NCBI GenBank assembly: GCA_002110485.1
Contig: MOWL01000026.1
Location: 558,001 to 622,000 of the forward strand
DNA length: 64,000 bases
Origin: Emergomyces orientalis
Taxonomy: Eukaryota; Ascomycota; Eurotiomycetes; Onygenales; Ajellomycetaceae
Direction: 5' to 3'
Positions 23,584-36,430 of the stretch are shown one piece after another. The stretch's first letter is position 1. Every line of letters begins with the position of its first letter. Made by a program: the position numbers and the translations under genes. The notes under the pieces were generated by a model. It had not been told where the DNA came from. It saw only the letters and a list, made by a program, of their open reading frames with translations, and did not search any database.

Positions 23584-24700
23584 GCTAGGGAATATCAATG
23601 GCGGGGCGGGGCAGGGCGGGTTTGTAGGGCGATATCCAAGGTATATCGCAAAAGGGGAGCTATTCCAGATTATCCGGCTACAATTTATTTACTATGTTTA
23701 ATTCTATTCCCCGGCAAAACTTGACATAATTTTAATCAGTTAACATTCATTTTCTCAAAACTAGCGTCATTTCCTGCTTCTTGGAGATAGTAAAACAGGA
23801 CTTGATACCTAAGTATTTACTTCATTGCAATGGCGTTGTGGTAGTGCCTGGCAGGTGACTGGCAAACCTGGATACTGCCGTTGAAATGGAAGATCATGCG
23901 GAGGGGCCGATCAGATGGACAGGACCCGTGGTGAGGCGGGATTAATAGTTGTAGTTGTAGTAGGTGTTGTAATAGTTGTAATACTTGGAGGAAGATGTGG
24001 TTTTATTTATTTACACATTGATGATGATTTCTGTGTTTTGCGGTAGTTACTAAGTTAGTTATCCAAGACGATGTAACTAAACAGAGAAGTGAGGGCGGGA
24101 CATTAACTACACAACACACCAGGCAATTGTTTGATACGGCCTACAATCGATAATATATAAGTAGACAAAAAATAAATAATAAATTAAATATTCCCACAGC
24201 ATTTTGTATTTTATTTGTATTATTTTATATATGCAGCATAGGTACCTTTATTTAGCTGGTTTGTGTCATTCTCCCTAAAAAACAATAAATAAATAATGAA
24301 ATCCACCAGCATCATTTTTATATCTTAAATAAACCATCTCAATCTATCTCTAACTCTTCTCTGATTCCACTAACTAATTAATTCCATATATATATATATT
24401 TCTCTCTCTCTCTCTCTCTCTATGGATCCCTCTACTGCTGCGGGAACCAGGCATTCGGAATAGATTGCACATTAGTGCCCATATACCCCACCATCTCCAA
24501 TCTCTCCCCCAAACCCAAAATTAAATCTAAAGCTAAATAAATAAATCTCTGCCTCCAAATTTTTTTGTCGTTTCCTGTCTTTTACGCCCTCGTCCACCAC
24601 ATATCTAACCACCCCCTAACTCAACTCACACCACAACCTCCCCCTCCTCCTCGCCCGTCTCTGTCTTCTACAGCTTTTCCTCTTCTCCATCTGCCGTGCC
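23584..24700. other. Intergenic region before the CCCH gene
   Basis: About 1.1 kb with no gene seen. It is very AT-rich around 24140-24400, with several AATAAATAAAT-like runs, then a TA/TC microsatellite at 24386-24420. It holds the HOP2 3' end and the promoter and leader of the zinc-finger gene. Confidence 0.4.
24386..24420. repeat. Compound TA/TC microsatellite
   Basis: A TA run is followed by about ten TC units, roughly 280 bp before the start codon of the CCCH zinc-finger gene. Confidence 0.9.
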
Positions 24701-26896
24701 ATGAAACAGCACCAACAACAACAGCAGCAGCAGCAGCAGCAGCAACAACAACAACAACAACCTGTATATCCCCACCCACAGGACCAGCTACTAAACCCGC
24801 CCTCTCGTCTCCCAAACGGCGGCGCTGCTCCTCCTCTCTCATCTCAATCTCGAATGGCAAACGATCTACGAAATCGCGCCCCACTACCAGTGCCCTCGGG
24901 TCCTACGGCCCATATGCAGAACGGTCATGCCCGCAACATGTCTGGCCTCCCGCCCTTCGACATGGCCCGCAGCCCTCCGAATCCTACCAGCAAAAGTATA
25001 TTCTCCCGAATCATCATTTCCCATATAAACTACTCTATTCTATTTCTATTCTATTTTATATATGCCCTAGCTAATGCAACCCGCCCGCCGTCAGATACCA
25101 AACATGTCCCATGCAAATTCTTCCGTCAGGGCGCCTGTCAGGCTGGCCCCGCCTGTCCCTTCCTCCACTCTACAGACTCCACCGTCGATTCCGCCCCATG
25201 CAAGTATTTTACAAAGGTAGACATCTCTATCTGCGCGCCTATCTTCTTTACAGTCCAAAAAATTTCTGACTCTTGAATATAGGGAAACTGCAAATTCGGA
25301 GCAAAGTGCGCACTAGCACACATACTGCCAGATGGGCGGCGCGTTAACAGACCAAATCTTCCCATGGGAATGAGCGGCGGCCATCTAAACCTAGGTGGCC
25401 GTGTAAATCCCCCGCCGTATCACACACAAGACTCCGCGCTCGCAAACTCCTTGCTCTCCCAACAACGTGTAAACGGTCACCCCGCGCGATTCTCGTACCC
25501 TTACCCGGGCCAGGAGGATATGTACGGCCAACCACAACCAGCCACCGGGCCCTACGATGGTGGTATCCCGACAATAGATGCAGGGCTCGTGTCCGATACA
25601 GGCTCCAAGTACGGCTCTCCCATCGAGGAGCCTAGACTGCCAATGTCTCCAATCGGACACACAGCGCTCGATGCACCTCTACCTGCCTCTTTCGACAGCC
25701 AAGGAATATCATATATGGCGCGGCATGGGCCTGTGGCAGCTTCTCTTCCCTCCAAGTTTGGCCTCGATCTATCCTCTCCCCCTTCCCAACGGGCCGGCCC
25801 CCCTTCAGATGTTGTTCGCAATCTTCACGATACTGCTTTTGGGTTCGATTCGCGGAAGCCGTCGAACCTCGGCTCCTCGCCACCCGTCTTTCATGACGAA
25901 GGATCAGCCCCCCGATTGATGCATTCGCAGCGCGTGACGAGACCAAAGATCCTCTCAGCAAGTCTCCCGCGTCCAACCGCTCTGAGTGACTGGGATGACA
26001 GCTTCACTCTGGAGGAAGATTACCTGCCGACAAACCTGCACGACGACGTATTGACACCGCAAGAGAGGATGAGACGGCTGTCGCGGACAGAGCAGGACAA
26101 CAACAGCAGCAGCAGCAGCAGGGATTTCAGCGGACTGGGCATGCCAGGAACAGGGTCCAGCAAAGTCGGTTCGCCACTGGCATCCAGCCCCTCACGATTC
26201 GGTGCAATATTCGCCAAACAACGACAAAGGAAGGAGGAAGAAGGTCAGGCAGTCGGGTTAGGCCACGTCGGCTCCCCCCTTCGGGAATCGTCGTTGAATT
26301 TCCACGCCGCCATCCCCAGCCCCAATCTACGACCCATCGGAAGCCGTCCTAGCTCCGGCGACGTCTCTCCCTTCATCGCAAGCCCCTCTCGCCAATCCTC
26401 CATGTCTATGATCTCGCAACAACTCGGCAGCACCTCGCTGCATCCCAGCTCAGCCCGGCACGCTACTTCAGCTGGTAGTGGTGCCCTTGGCCCCGGCTCT
26501 GGGCGACTCGACCGCGCCGTCTCCACTCCCATCAGCACAAGCAGGATCGACGAAGAACAGAGCGATCTTGTGTTTTCCATGGAAGAAGAGGAGAATAATA
26601 AGCGGAATAGTGTCGTTTGGAATTCGAATACCAATAATAATAACAACAACAATAATAATAATACCAGTGGCGCCGGTGGGAATAATAGCGGTACTATTAA
26701 TGATAATAAGCCCCCGACAGCGGCGGCGGATGATGACTCGACGGCACCTGGTGGACGAGGCGGCCGGTCACAGCGGCAACCACAGGAGAATACCACCGCC
26801 GCGACGACAATGCAGGGCCAACAAGAGGGAGGTGGTACGAAGGGGAAGACGCTTCTGAAGGAGATGGAGTCGCTATATGGTGGCGGGCGGGTGTAA
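24701..26896 (+). CDS. CCCH-type zinc-finger protein
   Basis: Putative RNA-binding protein of 684 aa. Exons are 24701-24995, 25071-25216 and 25283-26896. A run of 16 Gln begins at residue 5. Two tandem CCCH fingers of the form C-x7-C-x5-C-x3-H lie near residues 107-155: PCKFFRQGACQAGPACPFLH, then PCKYFTKGNCKFGAKCALAH. The second finger is split by intron 2, which joins TK to GNC. The rest is long, Ser/Pro-rich and disordered, with a 10-Asn tract near the C-terminus and an ending LLKEMESLYGG that looks conserved. Paired CCCH fingers of this spacing usually bind RNA, and yeast Lee1 is a possible relative. Targets are unknown. The ATG at 24701 is the first in frame and follows a pyrimidine-rich leader. 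Confidence 0.85.
24713..24760 (+). repeat. CAG/CAA repeat coding polyglutamine
   Basis: Sixteen consecutive CAA or CAG codons at the N-terminus of the CCCH protein. Mixed codons slow slippage, but length differences between strains are likely. Confidence 0.9.
26633..26662 (+). repeat. AAT/AAC repeat coding polyasparagine
   Basis: Ten consecutive Asn codons near the C-terminus of the CCCH protein, inside a disordered low-complexity stretch. Confidence 0.9.
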
Positions 26897-27945
26897 TAAA
26901 AACAATTTGGGTTTTCTATCTGGATTTTTTATTTTTTATTTTTTATTATTTATTATTCTCAATTTCGTCTGTCGTCTTCGTGTCCCGGTTATTTATATAT
27001 ACTATTGTTATATAACGTTCTTTTTTTCCCATTCGGTATTTACCTTTCACTTCATTTTATTTCTGACACTTTATTTTACGTACTTCTCCCACTCTGTTCT
27101 TCCCTTTTTCTCTGTCTTTTGTTCCAACTGCCATTTTCACATATCTATCATGCTGTTAACCATCTCAAGCCATTTCCTTTGCCTTCCTTCATTTCCTACT
27201 TGATCTAAAACTGGAAGAGCAAAGCCACAAAATGTGGAAAAATTTGGTCAAAACGGAAATTGCGTTTCGTCCGTTCGTTCTTATCAAATTCAACTCATCA
27301 ACCTCTGGTCCTCGTCATCGTCCTGTCAAAGATTTTTGCAAAATTTCATCCCGTCTATTCGCCATTTATCCCAGATTAAATAATGTCATCATATGCATGC
27401 ATCCACACATATACCGAGACATGTATTCACGCCATTTCAATACCAATATTCATATGCATATTCACTTTCCATTAATCTATATATATATCATAGTTTTCAT
27501 CATTCATACTTAATATATTCGTTCACTATTCGCCCTATTCTTTACACTTACCGTATGTGTGAGAAAGCCCAAGCGGGGTGTGGAAGGGACATACAGACAT
27601 GTACACACATGTACGTTGATGATTATTGATGATTATTAATTTCAAGAAAATGTGGAACGGGAATAAATAGAAGCAGCATTCCTAATCTTGTTCTTCAATT
27701 AGCCTCCAAACTCCCTTCGCTGAGTTTGAAATTTTCAGTTGCGGTTTTCTATCTTTGTTATACATGACAAACAGAACCCCTTTCCGAAGCCAACGTGCAA
27801 GCCAAATTGCCAGAAGTTAACAAAGATAAAATACGAACGGAGGGGACAGAAAGAAAACAAAAGAGAAAAAATAGGTGAAAAACCATGTTATATCATACAC
27901 ACCACCACCCCTCTGAAAAAGAAATTGCAAAAATAAATCACCCGT
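26897..27945. other. Convergent 3' intergenic region
   Basis: One kilobase of AT-rich sequence between the 3' ends of the CCCH and RSC genes, opening with repeated TTTTTAT units (about 26923-26958). No coding or RNA gene is supported. Confidence 0.4.
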
Positions 27946-30900
27946 TTAAAAGGCCACCCCTCCGCTTCCCGCCGCTAGGTTTACAACGGGCACCCCTCCG
28001 GTTTCCCTAACATTCAACCTGCCCCTCGCCGCATCCTCCTTCCCCTTTTCTGTCAAGGTCCTCCTATACCTCTCTTCGTCCGCCTCCTTAACCTTCACAG
28101 CACCCTCCTCTCCGTAAAGCGCCTGGTACCAATCCTTATCAGCCCTCTTCATCTGCGCAACCGCCATCATCAACGCGAGCTCAGAGAGCGTTTTCCGATC
28201 AGCTGTTGCGAGGGTATCCTTTTCGGTGTGGATGTTATCATTACCGCGTGTTTGATTGGAAGCAGAGGTCTTCAGCCGCTTCGCAGCCTTCTCCTTCTGC
28301 ATTTCTTCCCTCTCAGACCTCTTCTTCTCAATCAGCTTCGCTCTCTCCTCCTTCGCTGCAAGATAGCGCAGTGAATGCCCCAACCCCGTCTGCTCAACTG
28401 GTGGCACTACATCCAGCGGCGGACTCGTGAAGAACAGTACACGCCCCTCCTCGTCGCAGTGGAATTGTCGGCGGATATCCTCTGGGATAGCCGCGTTGGC
28501 GTTATCGCTTAGAATAAACGTTTCAACTGGTCTGGGCGCTTTTGGGTTGTAAATGTTTGGTGGGAGGTGCGGTTGCGGTTGGGGTTGGGGTTGGGCCTGT
28601 GATTGTTGCTGGAGGTGGGGCTGAGGGCTGGGATGGGGATGGGGATGATAGCGGCTGGCTTGATAAGAAGGAAAGTTGTGTGGGGCGGAGTATGGTTGTG
28701 GCGGTGGGGGTTGTTGGTAGATTGGGACGGGTTGCGGGGTCTGGGCTGCAAATGGGGCCCCCGGGCGGTGGTTTGGGTATCCCGCGGGGTATACGGGGGT
28801 GGCAGCTGGCGGGGTAGCTGATGGGGGAGGGAATGGTTGTTGCATGCGTGTTAGTGTGATGGGTGGTTGGGGAGCAGATGCGGTGGGAACATGTGGAGTT
28901 GGTTGGCCTGGTGAGCGGGCTGATAAGGAAGGTAAGGGACTGGCGCTCATGCGATAGTCGCCTTGGCTATCGATGCTCTGGCGGGTCGGAGCGCGATTTA
29001 CAGACATTTGACGCTGGGGCGCTACGGGTGCGACTGGGGGCGCTGGGAGTTGTGGAGGCGGCGATGGGGTGGGCTCTGGGGGTGGGGATTCCTAAACAAT
29101 GAAAATACGTGTCAATATTGTTGTTTACCTATATACGGCTGATATGAGAGATGGAAATTAACGCTTACATTTTCCTCTCTTGGTCGGCGGTGTACTGCTC
29201 CCACAATCGGTGGCGCATTCTCTGCACCCCACGTCGGTTTAGGTACATCATCAAATTCTTTTGCGTCTTCCTTCAGCAAATGTTTGATCGGGCTAGGAAT
29301 TTTCTTGATCTTCCGAGGCGCATCAAAAAGATCCATCTCGTAGTCCTTCTCTCTAACTTCATCGGGCAGACAACTTGCCCAGGTTTTGATCTTATTGAGT
29401 TTATGCTTTTCTTCGTTGTACCGTGCTTCACACACATAAACTTGTTTGTCTGGCGCCAGTCCTCGTGGTCTACCACGGTTATAGCGGGTGAAGAACATGA
29501 CAAAGCATCGATCGACAACTTCCCCGATCCTGTGATCTCGATACTGGCCGGTCTTCACGACTTCGTTGGGGTAAAAGTGTTTCTCGTACTGGTGGACTGT
29601 TTGTTCCGGGCGGTAGTACCAACAGGCATTAACCCATTTCTGCCCCTCCGCGTCCTGCCAGGTCCGGTAAATCTGTGCAACTATCGGCTTTGTCACATCG
29701 TTCGGGTTTTGAATATGTACCCAGTCACCGACTTTCCAAAGTTCGCCCTTATGTAATATACCATTTGGTAATGGCAGCCGTCCATCTTCCATCAGGTACT
29801 CGCTATCTGGCTTTTTCTTCTCCTGATCAGCCAGCTTATGTGCCTCCGACTGCAAATCGGCAGCATCCTTGTATATTTGGCTGTCCACTTGGTTATATGC
29901 TTTCGCATTGTTAAACATAAGGTCCATATCTTTCATAAAATGGTCAACAGAATTGTACTTCTTCCTCTTGGATTTCCTTTTGATAAGGTCGATTGCCATG
30001 GGGTCCTTGATCTCCGAGAAATAATCGGGATAGGCAGCCTTGTCAGGTAGCCGCTCAAAATGGCGCACCTTCAGCTGCCCTGTGGAATCCTTAAATTTGC
30101 GTATTCCCTTCAAGACAGCCTTGATCCGCGCCTCCATCGGGGTATCAACTCGAGGCGGGCGGCCACGCTTTTTCCGCAGCTCGGGGTCGTTTATTTTATT
30201 CGGATCATCTTTCGCGCCACTTTCTCTTTTGGAGGATCCACGTGCAGGTCGTTTCCGTCTGCGACGGCCAGCTTCATCATCTGAGTCCTCAATCTCGTCA
30301 TCTTCCTCGTCATCTTCCTCGTCCTCATCCTCCTCTTCCTCGACTGGAAGAGGGTCTGCCTCAGGAATTTCTCCTAGGTCCGGAAGCTCCGCTGTCTCCG
30401 AAGGAATTATCCCTTGTTCGACAAGCTTACGGAATTCAGAAATAAAGACGTCCTAAATTTTGGCAAAAGAAGACACATTAACATCTTTAACACTCAGTTT
30501 TATTGTAGGGATAGTTAGGGGTGGAGTGGAGCTACAAACCTTGATAACTAGCGCATCTTCGTACGCTTGGGATTTAGGGCGGTTATATGTCTGTGCGTTG
30601 TGGGGAATCTGGATAGAAAGCGCATTGGAAAATTAGGGCGAGGTCCATCTACGGATACCCTGAGAGCAAATCGATAGCTACGGCAAAATACTTACCAACG
30701 CACAATCTCTTACGAACTCTGCAAAATCAGTGTAAGATTTATTCTTGATCTTTTGTTTTAGAACACTAAGGGCCATGGGTTCTTTGATGACATCGTAGTA
30801 GTCCGGGACATTGCGCTTGTTGACGCTGCGATGGAAGAGGCGCGAAGGGTCGTATCCGCTATTTAGTTTTCAAGTTAGCTTTCAAAGGAGGACTAAAAAT

Positions 30901-31273
30901 GATAGGAGCGGGAATATGGGAACGGGCGCATATCATACTCCGGCTCCCGATAATCGTAGATTGCCAGGACAACATCGAACATAGCTCTCCATTGTTCATC
31001 CGTTACCTGGTTTGCAGGGTTGCTTCCTTCATTTTGTTTTGAAACTGTCTCCGTTGTCGTTAGGGGTTGTGGGGTTTCCGGTGGCTGTGAAGTTTGTACG
31101 GGTTGCGAAGGTTGTGACTGTTGTTCTGCTGACTCATCGAGTTGGTTGGCCTGTTCTGAAAGCTGCTGAATGAGATCAGCACCCTGATGGGGCTCAGTCT
31201 CAGTCTCCGCCGCGGGGGCGGAGGCGGAGGTGGAGGTGGGTTGGGGCTCCAACCCAGCGCTCTCCTCTGTCAT
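27946..31273 (-). CDS. RSC1: RSC chromatin-remodelling subunit, double bromodomain and BAH (Rsc1/Rsc2)
   Basis: Subunit of the RSC nucleosome remodeller in the nucleus. Exons on the minus strand are 30939-31273, 30696-30858, 30540-30608, 29169-30452 and 27946-29091, giving 998 aa. The N-terminus is Gln/Pro/Glu-rich. Bromodomain 1 (about 92-190) is built from exons 1-3 and contains VPDYYDVIKEPMALSVLK. An acidic stretch follows, then a KRGRPPR AT-hook (about 286). Bromodomain 2 spans about 295-395 (YPDYFSEIKDPMAIDLIK). The BAH domain spans about 410-530, starting near VGDWVHIQNP. The C-terminal 450 residues are Pro/Gln-rich and include a conserved block RRQFHCDEEGRVLFFTSPPL. The order bromo-AT-hook-bromo-BAH identifies Rsc1/Rsc2/Rsc4-like subunits of the Rsc1/2 class. 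The symbol stands for the single Rsc1/Rsc2 form expected outside yeast. The start was set at 31273 instead of an in-frame ATG at 31330, because the acidic start MTEES looks native. Confidence 0.9.
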
Positions 31274-31908
31274 GGCGAGAGGGCGTGACCAATCAATTGA
31301 TGTAGTGTTGTGGTGTATAGCAAATAGCAATACACTTAAGGGGGTTGTGGTATATACGCCGAGAAATAAGGAGTACCGTAATCTGAGCTCGTAGCCAGCA
31401 CTGCGTGTGTGATGCCTCCTGTTGGCGACAGTGAGGTTATTTGATGTTTATCTCTAAAGTTTCATGGGGTTAGGAAAGACCAGAAGATCCTGGTCGGATA
31501 TATGTTGTTCCGAGGCCCGCTAAGCTTTGGTTAAGCGATATACGCAAAGCGCCAAGCGCCAGGTCCTCTCGGTAATGACGCTATTGGGGGACAATATCAA
31601 GCACCATGAGGGGAAGATGAAACAAGACTTCTCTTTGTTTGCTTCATTGGCTCTGTTACCACGCCAGTCTCTTAAATCATTCACTGCGCTCATTGAGAAA
31701 CGCGGAAGTTATTCATTGTTTTCGTCGTACTGACTCCGTCTGCGGTGCATCGTTAACTTTACATGAAGTTAGGTGATCGGGAAACTTGTTATTTATATAC
31801 ATATATCTAACATATCTTTTCATATCGCATGCCTTTATCTCAAAGCTGATTTCGTCCCCATATATTTCATAAGGCACCATTATATCCATATTCAGTCTGG
31901 TTCGGACG
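31274..31908. promoter_or_regulatory. Divergent promoter region, RSC1 / OTU1
   Basis: 635 bp between divergent starts, with no gene. No named regulatory site is recognised. Confidence 0.4.
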
Positions 31909-32991
31909 ATGAGAATCCGCATCCGTGGCCCGGGTGGCCAGTCTACAATTTCCCTCCATGAAAACGCCACCATCCACGACCTCCAAACCCAGATCAGCCA
32001 GGAAACGGCACTGTCGTCGTACGATATCAAGTATGGCTACCCTCCTAAACCACTTGGTCTCGACCAGCTCGACCCAACCCGGCTGATCGCAGAAATTGGC
32101 ACGAATCTGGATGGAGAGCAACTAATTATTAGCAAGAAGGCGACCGAGCCTGCGATGGACAATCGGGTCAGCTTAAGCCAGCAACAACAGCAACACCGGT
32201 CATTTACAACTGATATTACCAGTCAAAGAGATTCGAATAGAGCTTCGCGGACAACTCAACTAGCGCAGAGAGATATCTCGAAACCACTATCATTGGCCCG
32301 TAAGCACAACAACGCCGTTGAAAATGATCCACCCGAAATACCCTCGCCGGAACACGGTGGCACAGTTGTCCTCCGCATAATGCCCGATGACAATTCTTGC
32401 CTCTTCCGAGCAGTTAGCAGCGCAGTGATTGGTGCAATGGATGCAATGACCGAGCTGCGCTCGATAGTTGCGCAAACAATACAAGAACAACCAGATGTGT
32501 ATTCGGCAGCAGTGCTAGAAAAATCACCAGACGACTACTGCCGATGGATCCAGACGGAGGACTCATGGGGCGGTGGGATCGAATTAAGCATACTGAGCAA
32601 ACACTTCGACATCGAGATCTGCTCGATAGATGTACAGTCCCTGCGCGTTGACCGCTTCAACGAGGGCCAGCCGACACGGTGTATTGTGGTGTACTCGGGC
32701 ATCCACTACGACACCATCGCCCTTTCCCCGTCGGACGAACCGTATACCCATGCCTATGCGCCGCCGGAATTCGACACGAAGATATTCGACGCGGCGGACC
32801 CTGTTATCTTGGAGCGAGCGGTGGCGCTATGCAAGATCCTACAGGGTAAGCACTATTTTACAGACACAGCGTCGTTTCAGATACGATGTAACACCTGTGG
32901 GGGCCAGTTTGTGGGCGAGAGAGGTGCTACTCAACACGCTACAGAAACCGGGCATTATGACTTTGGCGAAGCGTCTGAACGGCATGGTTGA
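31909..32991 (+). CDS. OTU1: Ubiquitin thioesterase OTU1
   Basis: Deubiquitinase of the OTU family that works with Cdc48/p97, inferred from homology to yeast Otu1 and human YOD1. It is a single exon of 360 aa. The N-terminal UBX-like domain (1-80) starts MRIRIRGPGG. The OTU domain opens with MPDDNSCLFRA, placing the nucleophile Cys at residue 164 with its Asp three residues before. GIHYD gives the catalytic His at residue 266. The C-terminal C2H2 finger has RCNTCGG and then THATE-like spacing with two His (about 325-352). This three-part order is diagnostic for OTU1. The gene is intronless, unlike nearly all its neighbours. Confidence 0.95.
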   Translation: MRIRIRGPGGQSTISLHENATIHDLQTQISQETALSSYDIKYGYPPKPLGLDQLDPTRLIAEIGTNLDGEQLIISKKATEPAMDNRVSLSQQQQQHRSFTTDITSQRDSNRASRTTQLAQRDISKPLSLARKHNNAVENDPPEIPSPEHGGTVVLRIMPDDNSCLFRAVSSAVIGAMDAMTELRSIVAQTIQEQPDVYSAAVLEKSPDDYCRWIQTEDSWGGGIELSILSKHFDIEICSIDVQSLRVDRFNEGQPTRCIVVYSGIHYDTIALSPSDEPYTHAYAPPEFDTKIFDAADPVILERAVALCKILQGKHYFTDTASFQIRCNTCGGQFVGERGATQHATETGHYDFGEASERHG

Positions 32992-34243
32992 TGGCAATCT
33001 AATTACTACCCATCACACTAACCATCTATGAGAAGAATTGTTATTTAATGCAATATTCCACCCATGGCATGTTCGTGAACCAACTTGTCTGATCGGATTT
33101 GAAGCATTGTTTTTGTTTGTATTTTACTTTAACGCTCATCTATAAACGTCAACACATAGGGAAAAAATATTTTTATCTCCATAATGTGGCCTGTGGGAAG
33201 AAGGTACTGACAATATTATTATCCCCAAACATATCTATCTATCTCGTGCCATCACAGCTTGGCCCCTTTTATTCGGCGGATACGAACTTTGTATTCGACA
33301 CACTCGCGTACACCATTTTTGTAGTTGGGTCTGCCTGCACCTTTGGTATGTATAGACATCTAGCAAAAGCAGGAGAGAACAAGAAAGCCGCCGACACTTG
33401 GAAACAGGTCTAAAGAAAGACACTTCAATTGCAGCGGACGATGAAGAAACCTGGCTCAATCCCCCGTCTGATTTTGGAACTTGTTATTGTACCAGCCTCA
33501 CTACCAGATCATTATTGTGATAGAAGCGGCCTGGAAAAATTCGTGATACATCTAAAGTTTCCTGACTCATCACGCAGTATGTTCATCGCTGGGATGTTAG
33601 TGGATGGTAAAATCCCTTCATTGGTTGTCTTGGCTTTTACTTTCTATCTCCGTTCTTTTTCTTTTTGTTTCGAATGCCCCAAGTGCATGCATGTATGAAA
33701 TCGATCTTAGCAGTATGGCGTGGGCAGGACTGTGTTCTAGTGTTTCATTTTTCCGTGTGTTCATTTCGCGTCCTTCATTTGACAGCTGCATCTGCAAATA
33801 TAAACCACTCTTTTCGCTTTCACGCAGGCTTTATTCCATCAATTTCGTAGGATACTGCAGAGCCATTCCATGAAGTGAGGTTAAATTGCTCTAGTTCTCA
33901 AAATTTGCACCTGCCCAATACAACACTAGTCACATGGGCTGCGAGAAAATATTTTCCAACGACGGATCAGAGCTTTTTGGTGGATTGGAAAAAGAGGCAG
34001 ATGGAACACATGGGGCGATCTCCGTACAACGCACACTGAAATTGTTCAACGCTAGTTTATTTGCGAACTAGCTACGCTACCAAGGAAGAAAGAATAAATG
34101 GAAGTACATATCTGCCTGTGCGCGCCACCTTTTTGCCTAGGAATGAGAAGTAAGAAACCAACAACCTCTCGAATGCTTTTATCACAATCATAACCAGGGC
34201 TTCTGGGGCCTGGGAAAGGGAGTCGAATCTGAAGTGAACGGGC
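32992..34243. other. Convergent 3' intergenic region with one doubtful frame
   Basis: 1.25 kb between the ends of OTU1 and the glutamyl-tRNA synthetase gene, longer than needed for two 3' UTRs. A 104-codon plus-strand frame at 33099-33413 ends with a possible membrane helix (DTLAYTIFVVGSACTFGMY) and a Lys-rich tail. I could not place it in any family or find a convincing start exon. Confidence 0.35.
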
Positions 34244-36430
34244 TCACCCAGTTTTACCCGTTGGGATACTGAAGAGAACAGCGGGTAACCCGTCTCGAAA
34301 TGCTCTGTCAACACGATAGTAACCCTTACGCTCGAACTGGATGATATCATCCTCGGCAAGCTCTGCGACGTTGCAATCTGCCCAGGCATGAGACCGGAAC
34401 TCAGACTTCCAATTGACGTACGGAAGGATATCGTCATCTTTTTCCAGCTTCTCCTTTGTAATTATGTGATCAAAATCCACTAGTTCGACCGGCACGAGGG
34501 GTTGATCTTCGGATAACCATGTTACTTTTTTTTCGGTTTTCTTGACGTCTCCAGCCAAATGAAGATCTAATTCTAGACTTGAAACTCGGTTTGTCTGCTG
34601 GTCTCGAACAATTCGGCGAACAATGGCGTTTCCCCAATTCATCAAGGTTATTTCCTCATTCTCTTTAAATGAAGCCGCGTCTTCTTGATCAAAGTAGATG
34701 TTGCTACTATACACAACGCGTTTATTACCGAGGGAAGGGTTCTTTGTGTGTTTGGGTCTCTCTTCCGCAACCGCAGCAGCCAACGCTCCATGGACTGCAG
34801 CAATCACTACGTTTTCCCTCAAAACAGCTGTAAAACGCGGAGCAGTAGGGTCGATGAACTTTTTGTTTGTAGCCCACAAGGATGTCCAATCAAGGTTAAC
34901 CACATTTCTACTAGGGCCTTGCTTCAAAACGAATTCGCGAAGAGCAGGAATGGTCATGCCTCGTCTTCGAAGGCCGCGAACGGTTGGCATTCTAGGGTCA
35001 TCCCAACCCCAGACGGCACCTTTTTCAACCAAAACCCCAAGCTTTCTCTTGGAAAGTACAGTCCGCACGAAATTCATCCTTGAGAAGTCCCAGATTGTCA
35101 CATCACGAAGATCCAAGGCCTTCTGAATCCATATGTATTGCGGGTTCCTATCTCGGTATTCATTGGTTCGAAGAGCGTACGTAACACCCTCAATAGAGTC
35201 CAGAATAGGTGCACAAAAGTCATACGTAGGGTATATTTTCCAAAGATCTCCAGTTCGGTGATGAGGCTGTGAGTTACACCGATAGATGACAGGATCACGC
35301 AGTGCTTTATTGGGATTTTCGACTGATATTTTCGCACGAATGCACCATCCTTGACCGGCACCAGACTTCATTTCTTCAAAACGAGCCAAACTATTTTCCA
35401 CGCTCATATCTCGGCGCTTGCTCGCGATGCCTTCGCGTCTCTCACTATTCATGGTATCTTTGTCTGTGTCGTCGGCATAGGCAGCCCCACTGGAAATGAG
35501 TTTCACGCACAACTCATACATGAGCTGAAAATTGTCGCTCGAATAGGTTACTTTTTCAGGGGTTATCCCAAGCAACCCGAGATCGTGCAGTATCGCATCT
35601 TGGAATTCCGCGTTTTCTTTCGACGGGTTGGTGTCGTCAAAGCGACATAGCAGCGTTCCTCCAGGCTTTTTGTGGGCAAAATAATCATTGAGCAATGCAG
35701 CTTTTGCATGCCCTATATGGAGATAACCGGACGGTTCAGGCGGGAATCGCGTCACGATACCTTCTATGTCCAAGCCAATATCATAGCTTCCACCAGCAGC
35801 ACTCCCAGCAACTCGTTTCTGGCGAGCAGGGGCATTGAGGTCAAAGATAACTTGGCTAATCCAGGGATTGGTGAATTCGATATGAGCAAACCAACGCCCC
35901 ACGTTCCCACCTTGTCTTTTAATAGTGGACATTAGCACCTTGTTTCCCCGTATTACTCCCCAGACAACTATATCGGCAAGGCCCATAGAGTACCCAACGA
36001 TATAGGAGCGCAGAGTAAGATGATGCTCCAGTTCTGAAAGAGGCTTATTTACAGCCTTGAAGTCGGATGGCACCAAATCAAGGGATCGGCCGACCCATTC
36101 CAACACCTAATTAGAGCAGTCTCAAGCCATGTTCACTTCACAAGCGTAACTCCACCCAATTACTGTAGGTTTACTAACCAGGTCTTTGTCACCCGCTTGA
36201 AGCACATCGAACTTCTCCCGGAGATAGCCCAATACAGCGTGGTTATAGACGATGTTCCCATCTTGACAATCGAGTTTAAGGAATCCTTTGGTGGGCCCAA
36301 CAGCGTCCACATCTTCATACACAGTCTCAACTGAATTGGCGGCGTTTTCTATGTTCGCAAATGTTGCGGCAAGAATGGCTGGCAGTAAAAGGGCGTGATT
36401 TGCCTTTGAAGCAATAGTGAGAATGGCCAT
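34244..36430 (-). CDS. GUS1: Cytosolic glutamyl-tRNA synthetase
   Basis: Charges tRNA-Glu with glutamate in the cytosol. Exons are 36179-36430 and 34244-36106 on the minus strand, giving 704 aa (yeast 708). The intron keeps phase 0 and joins GDKDL to VLEWVG. The first 180 residues form the GST-like domain that binds the Arc1-type cofactor in yeast. The class I signature is in EPSGYLHIGHAKAA (near residue 208), and the second signature is LSKRK (near 435), a normal variant of KMSKS in this subfamily. The C-terminal anticodon-binding barrel ends FSIPTGKTG. The eukaryotic GluRS/GlnRS-type catalytic core separates it from the mitochondrial enzyme, which lacks the GST domain. Confidence 0.95.
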
